Shown here: piece by piece, positions 1 to 10,129 of the stretch | How positions within the stretch are numbered: position 1 is the stretch's first letter | How the letters are laid out: each line of letters begins with the position of its first letter | Origin: Rhodamnia argentea | Lineage: Eukaryota; Streptophyta; Magnoliopsida; Myrtales; Myrtaceae | Assembly (NCBI RefSeq): GCF_020921035.1 | Contig: NC_063160.1 | Location: forward strand, 16,581,095-16,645,094 | Length of the DNA: 64,000 bases | Direction: 5' to 3' | Translations under genes and position numbers: made by a program | The notes under the pieces: model-generated | What the model was told of the DNA's origin: nothing | Seen by the model: the letters and a program-made list of their open reading frames with translations, nothing else | The model's database searches: none

Positions 1-1475
1 TGTGCCGAAAATCGATAGGAATGCCTGCATTTTGTTGTTGAGCAAAACATTGTTGCTAGATATGTCTCGATGAACAATTGGCCGAGCACAATCATGGTGC
101 ATGTAAGACAAAGCATGCGCCATATCCCGGACAATCTGGAGTCTTTTAGACCAGTCTAGGTCCACCGCTTCAACGTCACCTCTCAAAACACAGAATAGAC
201 TTCCCCTTTCCATGTACTCATAAATCAAGAACATGCATCGCTTGTGTAAGCAAAAACCATGGAGCTTAATTATGCTTCTATGTCGTACTTCTGTTAAGTG
301 CCTCACTTCATTTCGGAAGCTCTTGTCCAAAGATGGATCCTCTGTTTCAAGACGGTGAAGTTTTTTCAATGCAAAGATTTTCCCATTGGGTAGTTGTGCT
401 CTATAGACACTACCGTATCCACCAGTTCCAATGCAATATTTGATGTCAAAGTCTTCCGTTGCATTGATTATATCTTCATATGCAATTCTCCCATCATAAT
501 TCCATATTGACAAGAAATCTCCATTTTTTTCTACTGTCTCTGATTGCATGCTCTTCATTCTACGCCGAAATATGATCAAATTCCCCAAAACCAAACAGAA
601 AATGAATGATATAACCATCACTGGTATAAGTACCACCATAAGTACAGCCCTCGACTTTCTTTTGGAACCATCAACCCTCGACATTCTTCTCGAACCATCA
701 ATCGTTTGCAAACCTTCATTGCCTACGAAAGATCCATAAGGAACATGGGCCAGATTTTTTGGCATTTTTCCCGTGAGATCATTATACGACAAGTCAATGT
801 AATCTATATGACCAAGAGTCGGAGGGATTGTCCCCCAAAGCATATTGAGACTCAGATCCAGGTGGATCAAACTCTTTAGATTTCCCAATTCGGGAGGGAT
901 AGGACCATCGATTCTATTACTATGAATGTCAATTACTTCCAACGTGGTGAGGTATTGGAGACAAAGAGGGAACTCACCAGTTATGTAATTGTGAGACAAG
1001 TTGAGGTGCCTGAGCTTTGGGAGTGCACATATTTGAAGGGGAAAGATATTAGTCAAGTAACTATCATGCAGTCCAAGAAAGACCAGATTTGAGAGCAGAG
1101 AGAAATCCATGCTGCTGAAATCCCATTCTAAATCGTAGCCATATTGGCCTTGTTGTGTTATGTTTATATTGACAATGCTTCCAGAATCATCGCATGAAAT
1201 GCCAGGCCACATGCAATGTGCTAAAGAACCGTTGTTTTTAAGGAAGTCAGGCCACCACCCACTGCGACGAAGAGCATTTGCCTCTGTTTCCATGGCAGCA
1301 TATTCCAAACCTTCATTGCCTTCCAAATTCATATAACCAACGTCGAACAGATTTCTTGGAACTTTTCCCGTGAGATGATTGTACGATAAGTCGATGTAAT
1401 CCAAGTTGGAAAGCTTTCTGAAATTGGGAACTGAGCCTTGAAGAGAATTTTTCGCAAGATTGAGATAGCCTAACA
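1..1475 (-). pseudogene. RLK1, 3' part of exon 1: second ectodomain, TM and kinase N-lobe of an LRR receptor-like kinase
   Basis: This is the distal half of a MIK2-like LRR receptor kinase that runs off the left edge. It aligns without gaps to 39708-41182 (RLK6). On the minus strand it holds the end of the first LRR block, a second LRRNT cap (motif CMWPGISC), more LRRs, a transmembrane helix near 555-640, and the kinase lobe with G-loop, VAIK lysine and HRD loop. At positions 7-18 the DFG motif reads IFG, because GAT has become ATT. The magnesium-binding aspartate is therefore absent and catalysis should fail. The reading frame is otherwise open, but a LINE at 1476 separates it from its start. 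The intron and exon 2 lie outside the window. Assignment to the receptor family is firm. Confidence 0.9.
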
Positions 1476-4153
1476 GTTCCTACCGGACCTTGTGGCTCGT
1501 GAACAGAGTGCCTTTGTTGCAGGTAGGCAAATTCAAGATAACATCCTAGTTGTCCAAGAGGTTTTGCATCAGCTCCGGGTTCGCACAAGAAAAAAGAGAT
1601 TCCAAGCCATCTTAAAACTAGACATGCGCAAAGCCTACGACCGTATCGAGTGGGACTTCTTACAAGATTGTCTTCTCTGCATGGGCTTTGATACTCACTG
1701 GGTGACTTGCATTATGTCTTGTGTGAGGTCGGTCTCTTACGGCATCAAGTTCAATGGTACTCCTCTTCCTTTTTCACTCCGTCCAGGGGCTTACGACAGG
1801 GGGATCCACTCTCCCCCTACTTATTTATCCTTGTATCGAATGTCTTGTCTACTATGTTAACTGCGGCAGTACAGGCAGGAAGCTTCAAAGGTATTCAACT
1901 CAACCGCCATTGCCCAAAACTATCACACTTGCTGTTTGCAGACGACTCTATATTCTTCCTAGATGGCACGCTATCAGATTGCCAATGTTTGAATCAGATT
2001 CTGAACCAGTATTGTTACGCCTCTGGCCAGGCTATTAACCTCAACAAATCTGGGATTTATTTCAGTAGCGGCTGCCCTCAATCTTTACGGAATACACTTG
2101 CGGCGGAGTTGCGAGTACCGGAGTTGAAAAAGACAGGACAGTATCTCGGTCTCCCCTCAGACTGGGGTCAAACCAAGCGCCAGCTTTTCTCATGGATCTT
2201 AGCACGAGTTCATCGCAAACTGGAGGGGTGGAAAGAGAAGTTGTTTTCAATGGGAGGAAAAGAAATCTTGATCAAGGCTGTGGTCCAGGCGATTCCTCAA
2301 TATGCAATGACTGTTTTCAAGGTACCTATTTCAGTCTGCCGGGCTATTGAACGAAGAGTTGCAGCTTTTTGGTGGAATAGTAGCGATACCCGAGGACTTC
2401 ATTGGAGAAATTGGGACATTCTGAAACAACACAAGCAGGAAGGAGGATTGGGCTTTCGGGATCTTCGAGATTTCAACATGGCAATGTTAGGCAAGACAGC
2501 TTGGCGTCTTCATGAGCAACCTTCTAGCCTATGGGCTACTATTTTTAAGGGTCTGTATTTCCCTCGAGCTAACTTTTGGGAAGCAAAAAAGGGTGCCAGG
2601 CCATCATGGGGATGGCAAAGTGTATTGGCAGGGCGAGATTCCATTGCACCCTTTGTGAGATGGCAAGTAGGAAATGGAGAACGTATTAATGTTCGCTCCC
2701 ATAGTTGGCTACCTTCTGGCTCTATCGGTGGACAGAAGCAACCAGAAGAGCCCCTGATGGTCGCTGGTTTGATTACTCCATCCTTCCAATGGGATGTACC
2801 CTTACTTCGTGCTTGTTTTACACCCCAGATTGTGCAGCATATACTTGCCATCCCGCTTACCCCGTTAATCCCAGAAGATCGCTTGGTATGGGCTCCTGCT
2901 ACTAGTGGACAGTATTCGGTCAAAACAGCCTACCGTCAGTTTCGTATAGCCTCCACACAACAGTCCATAAAAGATCCATCCTCATCATACCGTCACCCCT
3001 CTAAATTATGGCAACTCATCTGGAGGTTACAAGTCCCAACAAAGCTGAGGCACTTCGTTTGGCGGTTATGTCAAAATGCAATTCCTTCAGCGGTGAATTT
3101 AGCTGACAGAAAGGTCATAACTGACTCGAGTTGTTCTATTTGCCACCAATCCCCGGAGACGCTTGAGCATTTATTTTTACTCTGCCCTTGGACTGCGGAC
3201 GTTTGGAACCATAATCATATTCATATGAAAATCCAACCGCATCAAATAACCAGAATCGATGAATGGTTGTTTCCCTTACTGGCAGGTCAGCAGCAGGTGC
3301 CTTCCACGCAGTTCAAAGTACGAGTCCCGTCCGCCCCGCCGATCGTTCACCTACTCTGGCAAATATGGAAGGCTAGAAACGGCCTAGTTTTCCGGCAACG
3401 GCACCCTGATCCATGGCATGTTGTAAACATTGCGCTAGCAAATCACCTTAATTTCACACGTTGGAATGCAAATATATCACCAGCGCAGCATAAGCAACAA
3501 CAGAACGGCAATACAGAATCCCGACCTCTCCGATGGCAGCCGCCACCTCCTGGAACCCCGAAACTCAATGTTGATGGTTCTTTCATCTCGGGACAAGCTA
3601 CTGGTGTCATTGCTGGCATCCTTCGCGATTCTCGGGGCCGATGCATCGATGGTTTTGCGCAATCTGTCCAGGCCGCTGATTCCGAACAGGTTGAGGCCTT
3701 TGCATGTCAAAAGGCTATTAGATTTGCTGTAGATCGTCTCACCCACAATGACGTCGACCTCAGAACAGCACTCACTGTTGTCATCGAATCTGATTGCAGA
3801 AATGTGATTGAGGATCTTACCAGCCTACAACAATGGTTGTTATCGCACCATTTTGCTCAACCCTCTTCAATTCCACAGCAATCTTCTTCGTGGAGTTCTA
3901 CCCCTATTTTGCTGGACTGTTGCTGCGAACTGGATCGGGCTGCACACATGTTTTCATTTTGCTTTTGTCCCAGGGAGGCTAATAAGACTGCGGATTGGCT
4001 CTGCCAAGCCCAGCGTAGGAATGAACTCCCCTCTGACTGGCCCACCTCCCTACCAGTTGTTCTTTCGGCTCTTCTCTGCTCTGAAGCCCACCCAACTTGT
4101 ACATTTGGAACTAGTTTCTCTTAATATATACATCTTTACGACCAAAAAAAAAA
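1476..4153 (+). mobile_element. 5'-truncated L1-type LINE inserted in RLK1
   Basis: The boundaries come from comparison with the uninterrupted RLK6 copy: 1475 and 4158 are adjacent there (41182/41183). The insert is 2682 bp including a direct repeat of AACA (1472-1475 and 4154-4157), which is ambiguous because it abuts the A-tail. It ends in a 12-A tail at 4144-4155. It lies on the + strand, opposite to the host gene. The 5' end is truncated inside the reverse transcriptase, so endonuclease and ORF1 are missing, which is the usual outcome of target-primed reverse transcription. Confidence 0.93.
1477..4124 (+). pseudogene. LINE ORF2 remnant: reverse transcriptase, zf-RVT and RNase H
   Basis: The frame from 1477 to about 1774 encodes early RT motifs (QSAFVAGRQIQDNI, KLDMRKAYDRIEW). 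The frame from 1775 to 4124 continues with RGLRQGDPLSPYLF and the catalytic FADD block near 1940. The two frames join across a T-run at 1770-1774 that seems one T short, so a 1-bp deletion breaks the protein. A zinc-binding zf-RVT block (CSICHQSPETLEHLFLLCPW) sits near 3130-3190. A C-terminal RNase H domain starts at LNVDGSF (about 3566) and ends with REANKTADW near 3975-4000, as in RNase H-bearing plant L1 elements. Apart from the truncation and the one frameshift the coding sequence is well preserved, which suggests a young insertion. Confidence 0.88.
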
Positions 4154-4157
4154 AACA

Positions 4158-5142
4158 TGACCAAATCTTCAAGTTCATGAGGGATATTTCCGGAGAAGAT
4201 GTTCAAGCTCAAATCTAGATGAGTGAGACTCTTCAAATTACCTATTTCGGACTGGATACATCCAGTGAATTTGTTCTCTTCCATACTCAGATATGCCAAT
4301 TTTCTCAAGTTCCCTATTCCGGGAGGAATAGATCCATTGAAGGCATTTCCTTGCAAATAGAGATTAGTCAAGTTCCTCAAATTCGCGAGAGCCGGAGGGA
4401 TAGGGCCATCAAGGGAATTGAAGCTAAGATCTAGGTGAATCAGCTTCTTCAGATTTCCCAATTCATGAGGAATAGATCCATTGAAGGCATTTCCTTGCAA
4501 ATAGAGATTAGTCAAGTTCCTCAAATTCGCGAGAGCCGGAGGGATAGGGCCACCAAGGAAATTGAAGCTAAGATCTAGGTGAATAAGCTTCTTCAGATTT
4601 CCCAATTCACGAGGGATAGGACTAGTGATTTGATTATTATGAATGTCAACAACTTCTAGCAAGGTGAGGTTTTGTAGACAAAGAGGTAACTCACCGGTTA
4701 GGTAATTTTCCGACAAGTTGAGGTGCCTGAGCTTTGGGACTGCACATATTTGAAGGGGAATGATGCCGACGAGGAAATTATTAGGCACCTGAAGAGAGGC
4801 GAGATTCGGGAGCAGGGAGAAATTCATGCTGCTCAAATTACTTCTGAGCCAGCAGCCATAGCAGTTTCCCAGTGGTATGTTTATTTCAGCGACGCTACCA
4901 GAATGGTCGCACGAAATGCCGGGCCACGTGCAATGTGACGCGGAAGTGTTGCTCGTGATGGCATCAATCCACCATCCACTGCGACGAAGAGCGTCTGCCT
5001 CTGTTCCGGTGGCAATGGCAGGGTAGCTGTAGGAGAGAGCTAGCGCAATAAGGATCCATATCGCTGCGGTCATCGGCTTGCCAACATGCGAGCTGATGGG
5101 TCTGCTTACAGGATTCAAATGAATCATGTGGTATATCTTCAT
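4158..5142 (-). pseudogene. RLK1, 5' part of exon 1: signal peptide, first LRRNT and LRRs
   Basis: The ATG at 5142 corresponds to the RLK6 start at 42023. The product begins with a hydrophobic leader ([16 protein letters not shown]), then an LRRNT cap (CTWPGISC) and plant-type LRRs. Its own frame reads on into the LINE A-tail and stops at 4111, so only a soluble ectodomain fragment of about 330 residues could be made. Compared with RLK6 it has one extra 48-residue, two-LRR unit created by a 144-bp tandem duplication at 4325-4612. The CT-rich leader and upstream DNA match those of RLK6. Confidence 0.92.
4325..4612 (-). repeat. 144-bp tandem duplication of two LRRs in RLK1
   Basis: Units 4325-4468 and 4469-4612 are nearly identical. 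RLK6 has a single unit at this place, and the coordinate offset between the two genes changes by exactly 144 across it. Each unit codes for 48 residues, which is two 24-residue LRRs, so the frame is kept. The register suggests unequal crossing-over or slippage inside the LRR block. Confidence 0.93.
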
Positions 5143-5147
5143 GCTTT

Positions 5148-5163
5148 AGAGAGAGAGAGAGAG
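5148..5163. repeat. (GA)n/(CT)n tract in the RLK1 leader
   Basis: On the gene strand this is a CT tract starting 5 nt upstream of the RLK1 ATG. Equivalent tracts precede the ATGs of RLK3, RLK6 and RLK7, so it is an ancestral part of the 5' leader. A TATATAT stretch lies a little further upstream (about 5186-5193). Confidence 0.7.
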
Positions 5164-6414
5164 GACCTCTTCTTTTTGCTGTAATAATATATAGAAGGGC
5201 AACAACTTTCTGGAGAGCAATTCAACATAACGACTTGGAATGGAAGTCAAGTCTCGAATCACTATCACCAAAGTCTCCCGTGAATTTTAATTATTACATG
5301 ACCTCGTTCTGAATGTAGCACTTTTTGTATTTTGAATCTTGTTGTGTAACACATGTTGCTTCAATTTGAAAAAAAAAATATTAAAAGGGCCACAGTCCAC
5401 CTCCATAATCTAAAAGTTCAGCTCGAAAGAATATTATTTAGATAAATTGCTCTGGAATTTCGACGCTCAAGTGGGAGTTTCGATGGAATAGGAGCTGAAA
5501 TCTCCGGTGTTGACCTGCGTGTTTCTTCGCACAATTGCAAGTATGGTAAGGTGATTTTGCGCCTATTTGAGAAATTAGGGTTCGGGTTCTTCAAGAGCGC
5601 ATCATATTTTGCCCCAATTCCTTCACGTGGGGCAAAAAGATCTCTAAACGTTGTGATTTAGAGGTTTATTGCGGACTTTATCTTATTAGCTAGTCACGTC
5701 CGTTAAAATAAATTATTGTCATGCCAGATTTTGTACCCTGAAAATTTCGGGCCGGGGTAGGACTGGCATCAGTATTTTTGACACCCCTACTAACTATTAC
5801 GATGGATTCTCTGAGGCCATATTAAAATATAATTGATCGGTTAAGTTCGTATAAAAGTCCAATTTTATCCAAACATGAATTGTTAAGTCTCTATTGACAT
5901 TTTTACAATTAAATGAAAAAAATTGTGAATGGAAATTTTTAGGTTTGTGCAAAACAAATTTCTATATTTTTTTTCTATTATGGAAATAAAAATTTTGTAC
6001 AGTCACAAAACGCATTCTTTCGCTCAGAAACTCATCCACAGTATAGAAATAGAAAAAACTATTTCTGAACGGAAATTGTTTCTATGAACGGAAATGTTAC
6101 CAAACTCACCCTTAAGTTGCCAGAAATTCCTATGTGTCATTAATTCCTCGCAAGTCACATTGGAGAATTTAATACTACATTAATGCCACAGTGGATCCTC
6201 AAGCAAGAAAAAAATCACCTAAATAACTTAAGCAATCAATTTTTAAAATTTACGGCACTAATTTTCCGGCAAGCAGAATATTCTGCTCATGCGAATCTCA
6301 AACTTTCGCGGTTTTGTGATTCAATCAGAATTTAAACCAGTATACGAATCCAAAACATTAGAAAAAACAAAATAAAAAGAAGAACATAAACGCAGAATGC
6401 ACGTCTGCAATTCG
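5164..6414. other. Upstream DNA of RLK1, no gene seen
   Basis: AT-rich sequence duplicated at 42052-43300. A stretch at about 5880-6110 has GGAAATT/AATTTCC-type repeats that look like the ends of a degraded TIR element related in style to the element at 60.5-61.5 kb. No coding potential is visible on either strand. Confidence 0.5.
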
Positions 6415-6620
6415 AGCGCGGAGAAGTCAAGGTCGTCGGGGCTTCGTTTGTTGATTTTACGACCATCACACCAGGTAGAATAGACATGTGCCTTCTTAAG
6501 AAGTCAAGGGTCTTTTCGGGTTTTCAGGCGTGTTGACTTTTGGATCAGTACGTGTTCGTCGGGTCACGGGAAGTCAACGTCTTCACGACACTTTCATCGG
6601 TGATGTTTGGCCAAAAAAAC
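6415..6620. promoter_or_regulatory. TTGAC-rich repeated module (partner 43305-43515)
   Basis: Contains GAAGTCAAGGTC and AAGAAGTCAAGGG, which are TTGACT on the minus strand, and GTTGACTTTTGG on the plus strand. TTGACC/T is the known WRKY-binding W-box. Diverged versions of the same module recur near 7290, 8340, 10.85, 29.27, 38.02, 38.55, 44.17, 45.46, 55.24, 59.40 and 62.24 kb, each in DNA between receptor units. Regulatory function is inferred from the motif alone. A decayed dispersed repeat is the alternative. Confidence 0.4.
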
Positions 6621-7892
6621 TTCTAACCCGTTGTAAGGGAAAGGTCATGGACCGATTTTTCAGCGTTTTTTTTTTATTTGTGACTCACATGCCTTCAACT
6701 TACGAAGCAAAGGAAATTAGCAGGAGGTAAATGTGTCGTGGAGTGTTAATTTTTAATGGTATTAGTTCTATTCTTTTTGAAGAAAAGTGTGTTAGCTCAC
6801 AAAGTTTCAAATAATCTCGAGTGTTCAGAGAGAGAGACCTGTTGTAATCAAAGAGTTTCGTTGGTCATGCATAATCTAAATAGGGAGGTGCAAGGATACT
6901 AACAACGTTCTAACTTTTTTGCACGCTCATTTTGATACCGTAACATTTCAAATCTTGTCAAATGATCAAGCAATTGTCATAATTGTTATAAGCATATCAC
7001 TTAAAGTTATGTAGCGTTCTTATTATTATTATTTTTTTGCTGGAAATTTCCACGTGAAATTAATTTTCAAAGAGCCACGTGGGTTGATTTAACATTAAAT
7101 TAATGTCGCAATGCAATTTCGAGTGAGGAAAATACTAATGTAACGCAGGTGATCTGTTTTGTTTTTAGAAGTCATGACACTAGTTTTCTGGCAATTCGGC
7201 TCGTTCGAATCTGTAAACTTCGCTATTTTATGATTCAATCAGAATTCAAGCCAGGATTAATGTATGGATAGAACTTGTGCGACTCTATCAAGAAGTCGAG
7301 GTCTTCGGGGCCGTAAGATCACAAGTGGACGATAGATTAGACATGGGCCTACTCAAGAAGCCATGGCCTGTTGCGGGGTTTCACGCGTTTTGATTTTTGG
7401 ATTAGTACGTGTTAGAAGGGTTCACAGGAAGTCATGGTCTTTGTGCACATGGAGGAAACAACAATGCTCGCCTAATTCCTTGTAGAGAGAATAAGTTTAA
7501 ACTTATTTATGACATGTTCTCCACGAGGGACGGGGGCAAGTGAAGGAGTTTAAGCTTTTAGCCTCATCTCAACCAAACCCCCCAAGTTCAACGGGGACTC
7601 TTTCAGACAAGTTCTCATAGCTCGCATCTAGATAAGTGAGACTCATTAAATTTCTACTTTCACGACTGATTTGTCGTTTGAGCAAACGAAAAGACTGTAG
7701 TGAACATTTACTAGTAGTTCAGGAATCATATTGAACAAAAATCATACACATGACCTTCTTTCCAGAATATTTTTATAACTTGTATGTATTTCCACAAAAA
7801 GTACAGGCAACTTGAGCAGTAACCTAACCTTTTCCAACCCAGCCAAAGAAAAGAAGAAAAAGAAAACGCTAACCACCCTCAAGATAGAATTT
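6621..7892. other. Intergenic DNA with a second, weaker copy of the module
   Basis: Around 7285-7445 the text AAGAAGTCGAGGTC resembles the module with the W-box core mutated. About 7452-7530 is a local replacement relative to the duplicate at 44334-44655. No gene is visible. Confidence 0.45.
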
Positions 7893-8249
7893 GGGGAGAA
7901 TTGCACAAATGATCTTAAAACTTTAATTCAATATGCAATGTCGTCCCTGAACAGTTAATTTGTGCAAAGTGGTTCTGAATTTTGGCCCAATGGTCAATGT
8001 CGTCCCTAAACTTTTGATTTGTTAAATATGGTCCCTAATATAATCCCTAGACTGTATCAACATGTTTGAAAGTTCAGAGACCATATTGAATATTGGACTA
8101 GAGTTCATGGGCTACATTGAACAAATCAAAAGTTTAAAGAGGACATTGCACATTAAACTTAAGTTCATAGACCTCATATAACAAATTAAAAGTTTAGGGA
8201 CGATGATGAATATTGGGCCAAAGTTTAAATACCATTTATGTTATTTCCC
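7893..8249. mobile_element. Foldback MITE-like element (partner 45004-45361)
   Basis: The two ends are imperfect inverted repeats: GGGGAGAATTGCACAAATG at the left pairs with the complement of CATTTATGTTATTTCCC at the right. The interior repeats phrases such as GTCCCTAAACTTTTGATTTG in both orientations. The flanks resemble each other (ATAGAATTT and ATAAAAGTTT), but a clean target duplication is not visible. The element is present in both duplication copies, so it predates that event. Confidence 0.55.
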
Positions 8250-8837
8250 ATAAAAGTTTGTGGGAGAAAAATTGGATCTGCAGTAGGATCAACCGGTTCA
8301 CAAGCGAGACATAACACAAAGTGGTGAGCCTTAAAGATAATGAACAATGGGTCAAGGTCTTTTGTGGAGAGTATGCAGTTCGAGTGTCACCAGGAATCAG
8401 AGTATTTTGTGGTTTCTGTCGCTTTTGGGACATGCAGCGGGTGCTTCGGGGTTTCACATGTTGATTTTCTGAACCACTACGCGTTACATGGTTCATTAGA
8501 AGTGATGGTCTTCATGGACTTTTTGATGATGTTTGGCCTTGAAAAACCGAGCTATGCCCATCATTTATGGAACGAAAAATAGTATTGAATCGACTTATTC
8601 TATGAGTTTATCCGAACAGAATCAATTACGTTATAGAAATTGTGTACGAGTACTCGTGTTTTTTAACTGGAACTGGTGTGGGTCTCTTATATCTTGATGC
8701 ATTGTTTATTGATCATGCATTTGAATCTTATTGACAAGAAGAAAAAATAAACGGATGTCCCATATAAACTGCTGCTCGCTTCCATAGCATAGTATGGAGT
8801 TCAACACGACTAGATAATTCGCAGAAGCCCTACACTT
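8250..8837. other. Intergenic DNA with a W-box-like module copy, no gene
   Basis: The stretch 8340-8560 (GGGTCAAGGTCTTTTGTGG, then GTTGATTTTCTGAACC) is another diverged module copy. The homology with the second duplication copy ends at 8484. The remainder to the orphan exon is AT-rich with nothing recognisable. Confidence 0.4.
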
Positions 8838-9269
8838 TTATAATCCACAGTCACTTTCCCCAAATTGCTCATCGTCTTCTGTCGATCCACCTTCCAACCA
8901 TGATCTGTTATTATCTCGGAGCTGAGCCAATGAGATCTCATGGAAGGGCTTCGCCAATGGTAACTTTCGAGCTAGAAATGCTTCCGAGACTTGCTTCATA
9001 GTTGGTCGGGACTTTGGATTAGCACTCAAGCAAGCAAGCGCCAGCAAGCGCCAGAGAAACTATCAAAACAATACTTCTTGCGACAGAGCTCTCTCTCGGA
9101 AAAGGCGACCGTGGGTCTAAGATTTTATATAGCATCATATCTTCTCTAAGAGATGTCAACATAGTAGATGTAATATCTCCTGGATGCTCACCCATTATTG
9201 TTTCCATTGCCACCACTCCAAAGCTATATACGTCGCATTTCTCATTAACAACCAAAGTATACGCGAGCT
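8838..9269 (-). pseudogene. Orphan exon 2 of an LRR receptor kinase (kinase C-lobe)
   Basis: The minus strand starts with a TTTGCAG acceptor (9271-9270) followed by [18 protein letters not shown], the standard start of exon 2 in this family, and ends with the KPFHEISLAQL tail and a stop at 8838. A 10-bp tandem duplication (AGCAAGCGCC twice, about 9034-9053) breaks the frame between the LALA block and [15 protein letters not shown]. No exon 1 lies upstream: the sequence passes at once into a GC-rich TIR element. It is therefore a dead fragment, cut at the edge of duplication B. Confidence 0.88.
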
Positions 9270-9299
9270 CTGCAAAAAAAAAGAATTGCGTGTGTACAA

Positions 9300-9870
9300 G
9301 CGTGGCAGTCAGCGGTGTGGTGAGGGGCGACAACAACCGGTGGTGGGTAGCGGCGAGCGGTGGGCGGCGGCCGCCGATGGACACTGGGCGGCGGCCACCG
9401 ACAGGGTGTCAAGGATGTTGGTGGTGGACAACGCCGGGCGGTAGTTGGCGGGGCAGGGGTCAGCGGTTGTGGCGACCGGTGGTGGGCACGGCGGCCAACA
9501 ATGGTGGCGACAACTATGGTTGCTGCGGCGGGGGTCGGCAACGGCCTACGGTGGGCTGGGGCAGCCGATGGAGGTCGGCGGGGAGCAACGGATGGCAGTG
9601 GTGGGCGGCGACTAACAAAGGAAGGGGGATAGAGAGAGTACAACGAGGACTTGAGAAAAAACAAAGGGCATTGGTAGGTTATTTCTCATTTATGTTTCTG
9701 GAACATCGAAACTACAATTTTTAACTTCTCATTTCTTTTTCCAATCTATTTCCGGAACAAAAATTTGTTCCAAAAACAGAAAAATAGAATTGCATTACCA
9801 AATAAATTTCTATTCCAAGCTTGTTCTAGAAACAGGTTTGAATAGAAACAGAGAAATAGAATGGTTATCA
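9300..9870. mobile_element. Right part of a GC-rich TIR element (full copy at about 60563-61480)
   Basis: A GGTGG/GGCGG-rich core (9309-9640) is followed by AT-rich sequence with GGAACAAAAATTTGTTCC and repeated AGAAATAGAA. This matches the right two-thirds of the element at 60.5-61.5 kb. The left end is missing here and is replaced by the orphan exon 2. Long ORFs on both strands in the core are composition artefacts of the GGN repeats. Confidence 0.5.
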
Positions 9871-9906
9871 TGTATGCCTAAAATATGGACATTGACTCCG
9901 ACTTTT

Positions 9907-10112
9907 TTTTTTTTGATAACCAAGGTGTCCGCGCGGCCAACGAACTATGACTCAAACTAGCGGTGGAGCACGACTATTCCTCGGGGGGGCTAGCGCAAGC
10001 ATCCCACCGCTACGACCCTCCGCTTAAATCACCGACACCTACGAATTTCGAACCCAGGACCTCTCGTGAAAGGAATTGGGTTCAAACCATCACGGCCACC
10101 AATGGGTGGGTG
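9907..10112 (-). mobile_element. tRNA-derived SINE with 17-bp target-site duplication
   Basis: Flanked by perfect 17-bp repeats of CATTGACTCCGACTTTT (9890-9906 and 10113-10129). The other copy of duplication B has the single, empty site near 61500. Read on the minus strand it has an A-box-like start (TGGTGGCCGTGATGG), a B-box GGTTCGAAATT (complement of 10043-10055), and a terminal A-run (T-run 9907-9914 on +). These are the marks of a Pol III-derived SINE about 206 bp long. It inserted after the duplication, or was never in the other copy. Confidence 0.88.
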
Positions 10113-10129
10113 CATTGACTCCGACTTTT

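Larger units (their letters stand above)
1..8484. repeat. Segmental duplication A, left copy (partner 39708-45597)
   Basis: The similarity covers the RLK1 coding region, its leader, and about 3.3 kb of upstream DNA, up to a shared GCGT at 8481-8484 / 45594-45597. The differences are the LINE, the 144-bp LRR unit, and a replaced stretch: 7452-7530 here stands where about 320 bp lie at 44334-44655 in the partner. The copies are in the same orientation. Confidence 0.9.

Noticed and set aside
9245-9724. Long Pro/Arg/Gly-rich ORFs on both strands
   Set aside because: They read GGN/CCN low-complexity DNA in every frame and show no conserved domain. They are artefacts of the GC-rich TIR element core, as are those at 60712-61150.
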